DNA of 64,000 nt, from contig JBPOFM010000001.1 of NCBI GenBank assembly GCA_051252455.1, forward strand, positions 930,001 through 994,000, written 5' to 3'. Shown in pieces: positions 19,924 through 29,049 of this stretch. The notes below the pieces were generated by a model. That model saw nothing but the letters and a program-made list of their open reading frames with translations, was not told the DNA's origin and did not search any database. Made by a program: the position numbers and the translations under genes. The stretch is from JBPOFM01 sp051252455. GTDB lineage: Bacteria; Bacteroidota; Bacteroidia; Flavobacteriales; Flavobacteriaceae. How positions within the stretch are numbered: the first letter of the stretch is position 1; each line of letters opens with the position of its first letter.

Positions 19924-20295
19924 TTAAATGTGTTGGTCAATCAAGATCGTGTTGCCATCTGGGTCCATAACCACTAAACTTGCTGGACCAGAAGTGGCTT
20001 CGTCTGCTTGACTTTCTAATTTGATGCCTTCATTTTTCAATTGTTTTTGAATAGTTCTCACATCATCAAATGTTTTTAGTTCATTCGCATCTACATCCCA
20101 ACCAGGATTAAAAGTGAGTATATTATTTTCAAACATTCCTTGAAAAAGTCCGACAAGGGCATTGCCATTTTTCATAATAAGATAATTCTTTTCGAGGTCG
20201 CCCGCAAATACTGAAAATCCAAGAGTTTCGTAAAATTGTTTTGAAGCTTTAATGTCCTTGACACTCAAACTTATTGAAAATGCACCTAAATTCAT
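19924..20295 (-). CDS. VOC-family protein (glyoxalase-like), 123 aa
   Basis: A second small VOC protein, not closely similar to the one downstream. It opens with FSISLSVKDIKASKQFYETL and ends with SLVVMDPDGNTILIDQHI. The final metal-ligand Glu is replaced by Asp in this last strand, which may alter metal binding. It starts 6 bases after the stop of the DUF1801 gene, suggesting one operon of three small genes. Confidence 0.83.
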   Translation of the reverse strand: MNLGAFSISLSVKDIKASKQFYETLGFSVFAGDLEKNYLIMKNGNALVGLFQGMFENNILTFNPGWDVDANELKTFDDVRTIQKQLKNEGIKLESQADEATSGPASLVVMDPDGNTILIDQHI

Positions 20296-20301
20296 TTTAT
20301 A

Positions 20302-20757
20302 TTATTTTTTAATGTTAGTTTCATAAATATCAATCCATTCATCGGCCGTCATTTTGGATGTCAATTCTCCAATCAATTCAAATGGGATATCTTCCAGATT
20401 CTTAAATCGAATGCAACTTTTTCCCATATCCAATTTGCGTTTGCTATGTTTTGGATATTCTGAAACAAACCAATTGTGTAATTCCTTTTTGGCATATAAT
20501 CCCATGTGATACAGATTCACAGAATTTTTTTGCGATGCAAAACTCATGAATGGTAATGGCTCTTCGGGTTTACAGTGATATCCATTCGGGTATTTGGAAT
20601 GTGGAACAAAATACCCAATCATACCATATTGAATACCTTCTTGAAATCCTTCTGAAAGGTTGGCGTTGATGATTTGGCGCAATTTTTTTAAACTGTCTTT
20701 CCGTTCTTCAGGAACTTGTTCGATGTATGCTTCTGGTGTGTCAGCTTTGTACTGCAT
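20302..20757 (-). CDS. DUF1801 (YdhG-like) protein
   Basis: A 151-aa soluble protein. The N-terminal segment TPEAYIEQVPEERKDSLKKL and the aromatic middle around MSFASQKNSVNLYHMGLY are typical of DUF1801, a frataxin-like fold found in small stand-alone proteins such as YdhG. Some members have been proposed as iron chaperones. That role is not shown here. It leads the small DUF1801-VOC-VOC group. Confidence 0.83.
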   Translation of the reverse strand: MQYKADTPEAYIEQVPEERKDSLKKLRQIINANLSEGFQEGIQYGMIGYFVPHSKYPNGYHCKPEEPLPFMSFASQKNSVNLYHMGLYAKKELHNWFVSEYPKHSKRKLDMGKSCIRFKNLEDIPFELIGELTSKMTADEWIDIYETNIKK

Positions 20758-20767
20758 AATATCAATT

Positions 20768-21706
20768 TTAAGGAAATTTATCTATAATTTTTTTAACAAT
20801 GGTTTCAGCCAGTTTCACTTGACTTTCTTTGGTCCAACCTGCAACATGCGGTGTTAAAATGACATTGGGCGCTTTGATGAGGTTTTCAAAGGCCTCTGGC
20901 AAGGTTGCCGAAGAAAACATATCTTCAAAGGATGATTTTTCGAATTCCAATACGTCCAAGCCGGCTCCTAATATTTTTCCAGACTCCAAAGCTTCCACCA
21001 AGTCTTCTGTCACAACACTTTTGCCGCGAGCTGTGTTGATAAACCAAAACGGTTTTTTGAATTGATTGATAAATTCCGTGTTGACCATATCTAGCGTCAA
21101 TTCAGTTTGTGGCGTGTGTAGACTTAAAACATCGGTCTTATCAATAAAATCCTCAAAGGAGACCTGTCTGGCATATTTGTCACCAACATAATCATTGATG
21201 TCGTAACAAATAACGTCAACATCAAATCCAGATAATTTTTTGGCAAACGCTTTGCCCATGTTGCCATAACCCAAAATTCCGATAGTTTTTCCGTCGAGTT
21301 CTACACCTCTGTTGGCTTCACGTAACCATTTTCCTTGACGGATTTCTGCATCTGCGACATGAAGATTGTTGAGTAATGAGAGCAATAGGCCCAACGCGTG
21401 TTCACCGACGGCATTGCTGTTTCCTTCCGGCGCAGCAATCAATGTGATGCCTTGCTTTGTTGCAAAATCGATATCGATATTTTCCAAACCCGCACCAACG
21501 CGACCGATGAATTTGAGTTTTGTTGCTTTTTTCAGAAAAGCTTTATCTATTTTGAATCGACTTCTGAGAATGATACCATCATACGTATGAATTTTGGCTT
21601 CAATCGTTTCTTTGGTTGCATCATAATCTTCATCATTAGTAAAACCCAACTCGTTGAGTTGATTGATGAGTAAGGGATGATTGGTATCGAGATGGAGGAT
21701 TTTCAT
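20768..21706 (-). CDS. D-2-hydroxyacid dehydrogenase (SerA-like)
   Basis: A 312-aa NAD-dependent dehydrogenase with the Rossmann motif GILGYGNMGKAFAKKL, the active-site segment INTARGKSVV and the C-terminal TPHVAGWTKES with catalytic His. There is no ACT domain, so it resembles short phosphoglycerate or general D-2-hydroxyacid dehydrogenases. It could make 3-phosphohydroxypyruvate for serine, but no serC or serB lies nearby to support this. The cupin gene upstream ends 3 bases before it. Confidence 0.87.
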   Translation of the reverse strand: MKILHLDTNHPLLINQLNELGFTNDEDYDATKETIEAKIHTYDGIILRSRFKIDKAFLKKATKLKFIGRVGAGLENIDIDFATKQGITLIAAPEGNSNAVGEHALGLLLSLLNNLHVADAEIRQGKWLREANRGVELDGKTIGILGYGNMGKAFAKKLSGFDVDVICYDINDYVGDKYARQVSFEDFIDKTDVLSLHTPQTELTLDMVNTEFINQFKKPFWFINTARGKSVVTEDLVEALESGKILGAGLDVLEFEKSSFEDMFSSATLPEAFENLIKAPNVILTPHVAGWTKESQVKLAETIVKKIIDKFP

Positions 21707-21709
21707 GTG

Positions 21710-22075
21710 TTAGATTTTGGAATAATGCGTTTGTGTTTTTTCATGTTGCACAGTTCCTGTATGCGCTGTCGCTAATTTTTCGAAGAGAAGGACATGGACT
21801 TCTTCATCGTTTTTGGTCATTGGGTTGTGCTCGACTCCTTTTGGAACGACGATCAGTTCACCTTCACGTACAACCTCGGTCTTATCTCGGAATTGCATAT
21901 ATAACGTTCCTTTAATGACTTGAAACAATTCATCTTCATCTTCATGACTGTGCCAAACGAATTCTCCCTTGAGCTTGGCTAAAATCACTTGCATATCGTC
22001 GACCACAGCGATTTGATGTGGATGCCAGTTTTTCTGGAATTTCGAGAATTTTTCGTTTATGTTGATGCTTTTCAT
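21710..22075 (-). CDS. Small cupin-domain protein, 121 aa
   Basis: A single cupin barrel with the first metal motif around VWHSHEDEDELFQVIKG (H-x-H-x(3,4)-E) and the second around GVEHNPMTKNDEEVHVLLFE. The family includes mannose-6-phosphate isomerase-like and dioxygenase-like metal proteins. The substrate is unknown. It lies 3 bases upstream of the hydroxyacid dehydrogenase in the same direction. Confidence 0.85.
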   Translation of the reverse strand: MKSININEKFSKFQKNWHPHQIAVVDDMQVILAKLKGEFVWHSHEDEDELFQVIKGTLYMQFRDKTEVVREGELIVVPKGVEHNPMTKNDEEVHVLLFEKLATAHTGTVQHEKTQTHYSKI

Positions 22076-22098
22076 TCTATAAATTTAAGAAGAATTTG

Positions 22099-22168
22099 CG
22101 TTAGGGATAGCAATGGAAATCCTTTTTGTGAGGGACGAACAAAAAGATTGCAATGAATAGCCCGACCT
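22099..22168. repeat. Probable dispersed intergenic repeat
   Basis: The region between the cupin and mgtE genes contains a hairpin (CTTTTTGT 22122-22129, ACAAAAAG 22139-22146) flanked by AGGGATAGCAATGG and TAGCCCGACC. From memory, similar AGGGAT...AGCCCGACC cassettes are scattered in flavobacterial genomes. No second copy is seen in this window. Confidence 0.4.
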
Positions 22169-22195
22169 TTAAATAACGTCCAAAAACATTAAACT

Positions 22196-23569
22196 CTAAA
22201 ATCCTAAAATCAGTTTTGCTATTAGAAAGTAAATTAATATTCCAAAAACGTCATTACTTGTTGTGATAAACGGTCCTGTGGCGACGGCTGGGTCGATGCC
22301 GCGTTTGTCTAAAATGATTGGGATGAAAGTGCCAATCAATGCTGCCATGATGATCACCACAATCAAGGCAATTGCGATGGTAATGGAGACGATATAGGGA
22401 GTTCCGAAAATGAAATGGGTAATTAACAGTCCAATAAAAGCAATCGCAAAACCATTGACCAATCCTAATAAAGCTTCTTTAAAAAGTCGTCTTAAAATAT
22501 TACCGTCGATACTATCATTTGCTAAACCTTGCACTACAATTGCAGAGGACTGTACGCCCACGTTTCCTGCCGTTGCCTGAATTAAGGGAACAAAGCTTAA
22601 CAGCACGATAAAACTGCCCATCCCTTGGTTGAAATGTTCGATGATGCTGGCGGCTCCCAAGCCTCCGAACATACCAATCAATAACCACGGCAAACGTGCT
22701 TTGGTAAGTTCCCATATACTGTCATCGGCTTCCACGTCGCCTGTAATACCTGCGGCCAATTGATAGTCTTTTTCGGCCTCTTCACGTAAGACATCGACAA
22801 TATCATCAATGGTGATTCGGCCCAAGAGATGCATATTGTCATCGACGACTGGAATGGCTTCCAAATCGTATTTTGCCATCACTTTTGCAACTTCTTCGGG
22901 GTCTTCATCAACTTTTACGTAATCAACGCTCTTGATATAGATATCGGCAATTTTTTCATCGCTTTTGGCGACAATCAAATCTTTTAACGACAGACGGCCA
23001 ATGAGTTTGTTTTGTTTATTGACGACATATATTGAGTGCACTCGTGTAACGTCTTTGGCCTGGCCTCGTATCCGCCGTAAGCAGCCTGCAACGGTCCAAG
23101 TTTCATAGACTTTGACGAGCTCCTTGGCCATGAGTCCACCGGCAGTGTCTTCATCATAGCGTAGAAGCTCGGTGATTTCTGCTCTATGCTCTTCGTTTTC
23201 GATATGATGAATTACTTCACGTTGCCGCTCTTCGGAAAGTTCGGAAATCATATCGGCCGCATCATCAGTGTCTAGCTCTTCAATTTCTTCGGCAATCTCT
23301 TTGGAGGACAGATTTTCAAGTACTTTTTCTCGATTGTCTTCATCGAGTTCCATCAGAACTTCGGAAGTTGTCTCGGAATCCAGCAACTTGATAACATACA
23401 TGGCCTCATCAAGGTTTACTTCATCAAGAATCTCGGCAATATCAGCATAGTGAAACGCATTTAAGAGTTTGCGAAGTTTCTTATCGTCTTTTTGCTCGAT
23501 AAGTTGTTCCACCTGCGTGATGAGGTCGTCCGTTAACTCAAATTGTATATTTTCGGTTTCTTCTGCCAA
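22196..23569 (-). CDS. mgtE: Magnesium transporter MgtE
   Basis: A 457-aa Mg2+ channel/transporter. The cytosolic N-domain of superhelical acidic repeats covers about residues 25-130 (ELDTDDAADMISELSEERQ), tandem CBS domains about 135-255, and the five-helix membrane domain from about 285, with TAGNVGVQSSAIVVQG and DPAVATGPFITTSNDVFG. All gating and pore regions are in place. The start is TTG at 23569, because an in-frame stop lies upstream and no ATG exists near the front. rsmA ends 21 bases before it. Confidence 0.94.
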   Translation of the reverse strand: MAEETENIQFELTDDLITQVEQLIEQKDDKKLRKLLNAFHYADIAEILDEVNLDEAMYVIKLLDSETTSEVLMELDEDNREKVLENLSSKEIAEEIEELDTDDAADMISELSEERQREVIHHIENEEHRAEITELLRYDEDTAGGLMAKELVKVYETWTVAGCLRRIRGQAKDVTRVHSIYVVNKQNKLIGRLSLKDLIVAKSDEKIADIYIKSVDYVKVDEDPEEVAKVMAKYDLEAIPVVDDNMHLLGRITIDDIVDVLREEAEKDYQLAAGITGDVEADDSIWELTKARLPWLLIGMFGGLGAASIIEHFNQGMGSFIVLLSFVPLIQATAGNVGVQSSAIVVQGLANDSIDGNILRRLFKEALLGLVNGFAIAFIGLLITHFIFGTPYIVSITIAIALIVVIIMAALIGTFIPIILDKRGIDPAVATGPFITTSNDVFGILIYFLIAKLILGF

Positions 23570-23590
23570 TGATAAGAATGAATTACAAAA

Positions 23591-24412
23591 TTATACGTCC
23601 TTTTCAATAAGATGAGTGAGGGCGATAAACTGCTCGACACTCAAATGTTCAGGACGTTGGTCAAAGATAGCATTTGCTTTCAAATTATCGGACAGATTGA
23701 ATGTTTTTAAACTGTTACGAAGCGTTTTTCGGCGCTGCTGAAATCCTGTTTTTACGACTCTAAAAAACAGTTTTTCGTCACAAGCAAGTGTAAAGTTTTC
23801 TTTGCGTTTTAAAAATAAGACACCCGAATCTACTTTTGGCGGTGGATTGAAAACGGATGGAGGAACGGTAAAGAGATAGTCAGCATCATAAAATGCTTGC
23901 GTCAATACCGAAAGAATGCCATACACTTTACTACCTTCCTTTGAACAGATACGTAAAGCCACTTCTTTTTGGAACATGCCCGAAAATTCTGGAATCTGGT
24001 CACGCATCTCCAAGGTTTTAAAAAGGATTTGGGATGAAATGTTATAGGGGAAATTTCCTATAATGGCGAATGGTTCGTCATTGAAAACCTCCTTTAAATC
24101 GTATTTGAGAAAGTCTTTTTCAATGATTCTATCAGCAAGGTTGAGGTAGTTTGATTGTAAATAGGCAACGGATTCTGTATCAATTTCAATGACATGTGTT
24201 GTCGTCTCTTTTTTTAGCAAATACTTGGTCAGAACACCCATTCCTGGACCGATTTCGAGAACGTGTTTATAACCTTCAAAAGAAAGGGAATCAGCAATCT
24301 TGGATGCGATCGATTCATCCGTAAGAAAGTGTTGACCTAGATGTTTTTTGGCCCTGACTTCATGTTGGTTTACATTGTTTGATTGCTTTTGAAAATTTGA
24401 TTTTTTTGCCAC
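23591..24412 (-). CDS. rsmA: 16S rRNA dimethyladenosine transferase RsmA (KsgA)
   Basis: This 273-aa enzyme dimethylates two adjacent adenines near the 3' end of 16S rRNA. Visible motifs are KHLGQHFL near residue 24, the SAM-binding VLEIGPGMGVLTKYLL and the catalytic NFPYNIS. The start is GTG at 24412, inside a sequence (GCCACGAATGCACGAAT) that looks like a dispersed flavobacterial repeat. The first 18 or so codons (KKSNFQKQSNNVNQHE) are therefore unusual compared with normal short KsgA N-termini. The gene is followed by mgtE, probably in one unit. Confidence 0.94.
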   Translation of the reverse strand: MAKKSNFQKQSNNVNQHEVRAKKHLGQHFLTDESIASKIADSLSFEGYKHVLEIGPGMGVLTKYLLKKETTTHVIEIDTESVAYLQSNYLNLADRIIEKDFLKYDLKEVFNDEPFAIIGNFPYNISSQILFKTLEMRDQIPEFSGMFQKEVALRICSKEGSKVYGILSVLTQAFYDADYLFTVPPSVFNPPPKVDSGVLFLKRKENFTLACDEKLFFRVVKTGFQQRRKTLRNSLKTFNLSDNLKANAIFDQRPEHLSVEQFIALTHLIEKDV

Positions 24413-24512
24413 GAATGCACGAATGTTTTAGTATTAAAGCTTGGAGTTGGAAGCTCGAAACACGAAGATACAATTAATCCCTCGCAGAGGCGCAAAGACG
24501 CAAAGAAAATAA
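24403..24512. repeat. Degenerate dispersed-repeat segment upstream of rsmA
   Basis: Two motifs that I recall as common in Bacteroidota intergenic DNA occur here: GCCACGAATGCACGAAT at 24408-24424, and CGCAGAGGCGCAAAGACGCA starting near 24483 followed by AAGAAAATAAGGCG. The first overlaps the rsmA start codon. Confidence 0.4.
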
Positions 24513-24584
24513 GGCGAAAGTAGTGTGCGTTTTAGAAGCAATAGGTTTTATAGGATTCAGTTCTGAATCTTTTTTCACTTTTCT

Positions 24585-24920
24585 CTATTCTTTCATTTTG
24601 TCATTAAATGTGACAGAATATTCATCGATGACTTCCAATTCCGTTCGAAAAGACAAAACTTTATCGCCAAAACGTTTTATGACATCCTGTCTTAAAGTGT
24701 CTGCAAATTTAGAATAGTAGCGCTCTAAATCTTCACGCGTTTTTGCTCTGTATTGAATGGAATACGTGTCGTTTTGGTCATCTTCTACCATTACTTTTGT
24801 GAGTTTGGCCTCGATAAAACAACCAGAAGATAAAACCTGTGGAATGTGTTCTTTGATCCAAATGAGCCATTGGTCATGGATGCTGCTGTCTATGTTTGAG
24901 GTGACGTTGTAAATAATCAT
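24585..24920 (-). CDS. DUF4286 protein, 111 aa
   Basis: A small soluble protein beginning MIIYNVTSNIDSSIHDQWL, the characteristic opening of DUF4286, an alpha-beta (dimeric barrel-like) family common in Bacteroidota. No catalytic residue is known. It lies 18 bases after the GNAT gene on the same strand and probably shares its mRNA. Confidence 0.82.
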   Translation of the reverse strand: MIIYNVTSNIDSSIHDQWLIWIKEHIPQVLSSGCFIEAKLTKVMVEDDQNDTYSIQYRAKTREDLERYYSKFADTLRQDVIKRFGDKVLSFRTELEVIDEYSVTFNDKMKE

Positions 24921-24938
24921 GTTTGACTTGATTTTGTT

Positions 24939-25451
24939 CTATAAATTCTTTGCAAAGAACATAAGTTCTTTTTCATCTTCAAAAGGTTTTACCATTTTTT
25001 CGTAGGTAAACCCTAATTTTTCAAGGAGTTTTATTGAATTTGAATTGTGAGGCAAAGTTATGGCGGCAATTCTATTTAGGTTGAATTCACTTTTTGCCAA
25101 TTCTAAAATTGCAAGTGACGATTCATAGCCATAACCTTTTCGTTCATAAGCTGGAAGCATGGCAAAACCGAAATCTACATCGTCCAATGTGTCACGTTTG
25201 ATGAGTCCACAAGTGCCAATGGGTTTATTGTTTTCTGATTTTAAAAGCAATTTGTAAAAACCGAACCCTTTTGTTTCATAACTTTTTAAATGACCTTCTT
25301 TAATGCGGTTTTCGGCATCATGTATAGTGTGAATATTTCTATCTCCGATATATTTTAGCCATTTTGGTGTGTTGACCAATTCCATGAAAAAAGCTGCATC
25401 ATCTAAATTTAGTTTAGATAGAATGAGTCGTTCAGTTTCGGCTATTATCAT
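24939..25451 (-). CDS. GNAT acetyltransferase, RimJ-like
   Basis: A 170-aa acetyltransferase of the RimJ/RimL type. It starts with AETERLILSKLNLDDAAFF and has the acetyl-CoA region FAMLPAYERKGYGYESSLAI followed by LPHNSNSIKLLEKLGFTYEK. Such proteins acetylate protein N-termini or small amines. The target here is unknown. It is downstream of the TPR gene by 37 bases. Confidence 0.88.
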   Translation of the reverse strand: MIIAETERLILSKLNLDDAAFFMELVNTPKWLKYIGDRNIHTIHDAENRIKEGHLKSYETKGFGFYKLLLKSENNKPIGTCGLIKRDTLDDVDFGFAMLPAYERKGYGYESSLAILELAKSEFNLNRIAAITLPHNSNSIKLLEKLGFTYEKMVKPFEDEKELMFFAKNL

Positions 25452-25488
25452 GTAAAAAAAGAATTGGATTCAGAATTTTTATAGCAAA

Positions 25489-27267
25489 TTAATTTATAGC
25501 ATCTCCTCTCAACATTCTAAACTTCTTTCTGGCTTCAACGGAATAGATACTATCTTCATGATGGAAAATAACTTGTTCGTATAGGTCTTTTGCTTTTTCC
25601 GGTTCGGCCAATTGGTTATTATAGAGCTCGGCTAGAAAATACAAGGCATCGTCTGCAAGTATTTCTTCTGAATAATTGGCGATAATCGCTTGGTAATTGA
25701 TAACCGCTTTGTCGTATTGTTTCTTTTTCTCGAATAATTGAGCCTGCTTTAATAAGGCTTCGTCCTCAATACTTTCACCTTTGTGTTCGGTCAACACTTG
25801 GTCTAATAAACTAATGGCTTCGTCAGTACGGTTTTGAAACGCCATCAAATCGGCTTTTGCGTATATCTTCAATGCGACATGAAGTGAATCTTCATACTTA
25901 TTATCTGAAATCAATAGTTTTAAATCTAAAGCATCGTTGGCAATTAATTGCGACGTGGATGCTTTAAGAATTTTTAGTTGCGATTCTGCCCAATCAAAAT
26001 CACCTTTGTAATAACTTGTTTTAGCGACTTTAAAACGTGCTTCTTGTGAAATCGTGCTGTTTTTTAGATTGGCTTGAATTTGGGAGTAATAAATCAAGGC
26101 TTCGTTGAATTTTTCCTGTAACACCAGAATATCTCCCAGCTTTAATTTGACACTTGCTTCTTGAAATGGTGAGATGTTCAATTGAAGACTCTTTTTAAGA
26201 AAATTGCTTCCTTCTTGTGGCTTTTTGAGATAAAATGCGAGAAAATTTCCATAAGCAATCTGCAAGGAAAGTGTTTGTTCAAAAGCTCCGTAGTGCTCAA
26301 AGACGTCTAAATATTTCTTATTGATGGATTCATATTCTTTTTCAGTCGCAGTTTCAACTTCGATTTCCAATAGATATTGCGAGGCTAACAATTTGGTATC
26401 AATATCTTGTGCGGTTTCCATGACAAATGTAAAAATGTCAGTGGCAGCCTCGTTTTGCTTTTCGTTATGAGCCATGACAGCCAACTCAATAATGCGACTC
26501 AAGCTTTCTGGATTTCTTTTGTATAGGGCCTTTTCTTGGGTGAAAGATTTGGAATAATCCTTTTCTTGCACAAACATCCAGCTTAAAAGTTCGTACCAAT
26601 AATCATGTGGTTGCGATTGTAGTTTTTTTAATAATAATCGCTTCAAAATCAGATTGTTTTCATTCTCTTTACTTTCTGAAACAAAATCATTGAAGGCACG
26701 CTTGGCATTATTGATGAAGGTGGGTTTCGATTCGATATAATCGATATAATTCGAAAACATGTCTTCTACATTGCCTTGCTCGCCATAAATCTGTGCCAAT
26801 TGGATATTAAAATTAAGATTCGGATTGAGCTCCATGGCTTTTTTATAAGCCACAATTGCTTCGTCTAGGAGTGAATGCTCTTCAAATTGATGTGCTACGC
26901 CAAATACAAAATTTGGATTGGTATCAATTGACAAATAGGCTTCATCATAGAAGCGTTTTGCCAAATCGAGACTATCTTTCAATTGATAATTATAGCCCAA
27001 TTCAATAAGGAGCTGTGGATTATTGTTGATGGCAATTTTTTTGGTCAGTAATTCCTGCACGTTGTCATATTGCCTCAACTGTTGATGTGTCTTTATGAGT
27101 TGAAACAGGTAATTGTTATTGGAAGGATTTTTATCATAAAGCTGCTGATAACCAATAAGTGCTTTTTCAAATTCGCCACGTTTAAAATAGTCATCAGACA
27201 ATTGTTCGCTCTGCGCAAAAAGTAAGCTGCAGAACAATAGATTGATGAGTAATAAAACCTTTTTCAT
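25489..27267 (-). CDS. TPR-repeat protein, exported
   Basis: A 592-aa protein with a signal peptide (MKKVLLLINLLFCSLLFAQ) followed almost entirely by tetratricopeptide-type helical repeats, for example FEKALIGYQQLYDKNPSNNN, LDEAIVAYKKAMELNPN and DKAVINYQAIIANYSEEIL. It is therefore a periplasmic or membrane-associated scaffold. Similar proteins occur beside translation and cell-envelope genes in Flavobacteriia. The specific partner is unknown. Confidence 0.88.
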   Translation of the reverse strand: MKKVLLLINLLFCSLLFAQSEQLSDDYFKRGEFEKALIGYQQLYDKNPSNNNYLFQLIKTHQQLRQYDNVQELLTKKIAINNNPQLLIELGYNYQLKDSLDLAKRFYDEAYLSIDTNPNFVFGVAHQFEEHSLLDEAIVAYKKAMELNPNLNFNIQLAQIYGEQGNVEDMFSNYIDYIESKPTFINNAKRAFNDFVSESKENENNLILKRLLLKKLQSQPHDYWYELLSWMFVQEKDYSKSFTQEKALYKRNPESLSRIIELAVMAHNEKQNEAATDIFTFVMETAQDIDTKLLASQYLLEIEVETATEKEYESINKKYLDVFEHYGAFEQTLSLQIAYGNFLAFYLKKPQEGSNFLKKSLQLNISPFQEASVKLKLGDILVLQEKFNEALIYYSQIQANLKNSTISQEARFKVAKTSYYKGDFDWAESQLKILKASTSQLIANDALDLKLLISDNKYEDSLHVALKIYAKADLMAFQNRTDEAISLLDQVLTEHKGESIEDEALLKQAQLFEKKKQYDKAVINYQAIIANYSEEILADDALYFLAELYNNQLAEPEKAKDLYEQVIFHHEDSIYSVEARKKFRMLRGDAIN

Positions 27268-27325
27268 TTGGGTAATTTATGTAAATATAACAAATGAGAC
27301 TGCTTCTTACTGTGAATGTTATGAT

Positions 27326-27357
27326 AAAAAAAATGCCTGAACATAAGTTCAGGCATT
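27326..27357 (-). terminator. Terminator of a short minus-strand transcript
   Basis: A perfect 11-bp stem (AATGCCTGAAC 27332-27342, GTTCAGGCATT 27347-27357) with loop ATAA is followed on the minus strand by eight T. It lies inside the intergenic region, well away from the serS end, and implies a separate RNA. Confidence 0.85.
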
Positions 27358-27459
27358 ACCACAAAATAAATGTGCTATTAATCATTACTTTACGTATGAT
27401 TCAATTATCCTGCATTGGCATTTTTATGTTTAAGCTTCATACGAAGCGTAAATTGATTT

Positions 27460-27528
27460 CTAAAATAAAATTTTACTTACCATAATAGCGAGTGATGCAA
27501 GCAAAACAAGGCGCATAATGTTTTTCAT
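27460..27528 (-). CDS. Possible 22-residue hydrophobic peptide
   Basis: An ATG at 27528 opens a 22-codon frame ending at TAG 27460. It begins MKNIMRLVLLASLAIM: a basic start and a single hydrophobic helix. It sits in the serS-TPR intergenic gap, after the serS terminator and about 100 bases before a strong terminator at 27332-27357, so the whole transcript would be about 200 nt. A small membrane peptide (for example a type I toxin-like or leader peptide) or simply a noncoding RNA are both possible. No antisense partner is obvious. Confidence 0.35.
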   Translation of the reverse strand: MKNIMRLVLLASLAIMVSKILF

Positions 27529-27599
27529 GATATAAGTAGGTTTATTGCACTACGAACATCAAAAAATTTTAGTTAAAAACAAAGAAAAAATATAAAAAC

Positions 27600-27634
27600 T
27601 CGTTGAACAACGTTAAATTTTAGCATTTCAACGA
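27600..27634 (-). terminator. Hairpin after serS
   Basis: TCGTTGAA (27600-27607) pairs with TTCAACGA (27627-27634). On the minus strand it is followed by GTTTTTATATTTTTT, 26 bases after the serS stop. The loop is 19 bases, so it is weaker than the other terminators here. Confidence 0.6.
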
Positions 27635-27659
27635 TTTATTATATGTAAATTCCCACAAA

Positions 27660-28928
27660 CTATATGATATCAAATCCTGTATATGGAATCAATACATCTG
27701 GAATTTTTATACCATCTTCTGTTTGATAGTTTTCCAAAATACCTGCAAGCACTCTTGGAAGTGCAAGAGAGCTTCCGTTGAGTGTGTGTGCCAATTCGTT
27801 TTTACCATCAGAATTCTTGAATCGCAATTTTAAACGATTTGCCTGAAAGGTTTCAAAGTTTGATACTGAAGAAATTTCCAACCAGCGATCTTGTGCTGTT
27901 GAAAACACTTCAAAATCGTAGGTTAGGGCAGAAGTGAAGCCCAAATCACCTCCACATAATCGTAAAATGCGATATGGTAATTTCAATTCCTGAAGAATGG
28001 TTTTTACGTGTGCGACCATTTCATCCAAGGCATCATAAGATCTATTTGGATGTTCTACACGCAATATTTCAACTTTGTCAAATTGATGCAAACGATTTAA
28101 ACCTCTTACATGCGCTCCATAACTTCCGGCTTCACGACGAAAACATGGTGTATATCCAGTGATACTTATTGGTAAGTCACTTTCATTAAGCAGCTCATCT
28201 CTGAAAATATTAGTGGCAGGAACCTCTGCCGTTGGAATTAAATAGAGATTGTCTTCGGTCACATAATACATTTGACCCTCTTTGTCTGGCAATTGACCTG
28301 TTCCAAAGCCAGAGGCTTCGTTGACTAAATGTGGCAATTGGTATTCTGTATATCCTGCTGCTGTGTTTTTGTCTAGAAAATAGGCAATTAACGCACGCTG
28401 AAGTCTCGCACCTTTCCCTTTATATACGGGAAATCCGGCACCTGTAATCTTGTTACCCAATTCGAAATCAATAATGTCGTATTTTTTGGCTAATTCCCAG
28501 TGAGGCAATGCGCCTTCGTGCAATTTTGGAATATCCCCTTCTTTAAAAACTTCTTCGTTATCCGTTTCAGAACTGCCGGCTGGTACCAATGTAGAAGGCA
28601 CATTTGGTATTTTATATAATAATTGATTCAGCTCCTCAACTTTGGCATCTAACTGTTCACCAAGAGATTTAGAGTCGTCCTTAAGTTGCGTGGTTTGTTC
28701 CTTTAATTTGTTGGCTTTTTCTGCTTCACCGGATTTATACAAGTTTCCAATTTCTTTAGAAATAGTGTTAGATTCAGCCAAAACGTTGTCCAATTGTGTT
28801 TGTAAACGACGTCGGTCTTCATCCATAGTAATGACCTCATCAATCATCTTTGTAGCATCGATATTTCGCTTTGCTAATCCTTGGATAACGGCCTCTTTAT
28901 TGTCTCTAATGTATGGTACTTGTAACAT
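27660..28928 (-). CDS. serS: Seryl-tRNA synthetase
   Basis: A 422-aa class II synthetase that charges tRNA-Ser. The N-terminal coiled-coil arm (residues of about 30-110) is followed by the catalytic domain with motif 2 (FRREAGSYGAHVRGLNRLHQ followed by FDKVE) and motif 3 (LNGSSLALPRVLAGILENYQ). The length is standard. It is monocistronic, with a hairpin on its 3' side. Confidence 0.97.
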   Translation of the reverse strand: MLQVPYIRDNKEAVIQGLAKRNIDATKMIDEVITMDEDRRRLQTQLDNVLAESNTISKEIGNLYKSGEAEKANKLKEQTTQLKDDSKSLGEQLDAKVEELNQLLYKIPNVPSTLVPAGSSETDNEEVFKEGDIPKLHEGALPHWELAKKYDIIDFELGNKITGAGFPVYKGKGARLQRALIAYFLDKNTAAGYTEYQLPHLVNEASGFGTGQLPDKEGQMYYVTEDNLYLIPTAEVPATNIFRDELLNESDLPISITGYTPCFRREAGSYGAHVRGLNRLHQFDKVEILRVEHPNRSYDALDEMVAHVKTILQELKLPYRILRLCGGDLGFTSALTYDFEVFSTAQDRWLEISSVSNFETFQANRLKLRFKNSDGKNELAHTLNGSSLALPRVLAGILENYQTEDGIKIPDVLIPYTGFDII

Positions 28929-29049
28929 GTTGTTTGATTTGAAGGCAAAAGTAGCGAGATTTTTTTGAAGTTTACGGTGGCAGTCGCAGTTTTCAGTAAA
29001 AAAGCGATGCTTTCAAAATTTAAAGTATATGGTGTAGAGGCGTCAGTCT

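Noticed and set aside
27294..27485. 63-aa plus-strand reading frame
   Set aside because: It runs antisense across the minus-strand terminator and small peptide frame, is rich in rare patterns, and has no promoter.
28950..29040. Possible dispersed repeat after the serS start (GGCAGTCGCAGTTTTCAGT)
   Set aside because: It resembles motifs I remember from other Bacteroidota, but there is no second copy here and no structure to support it.
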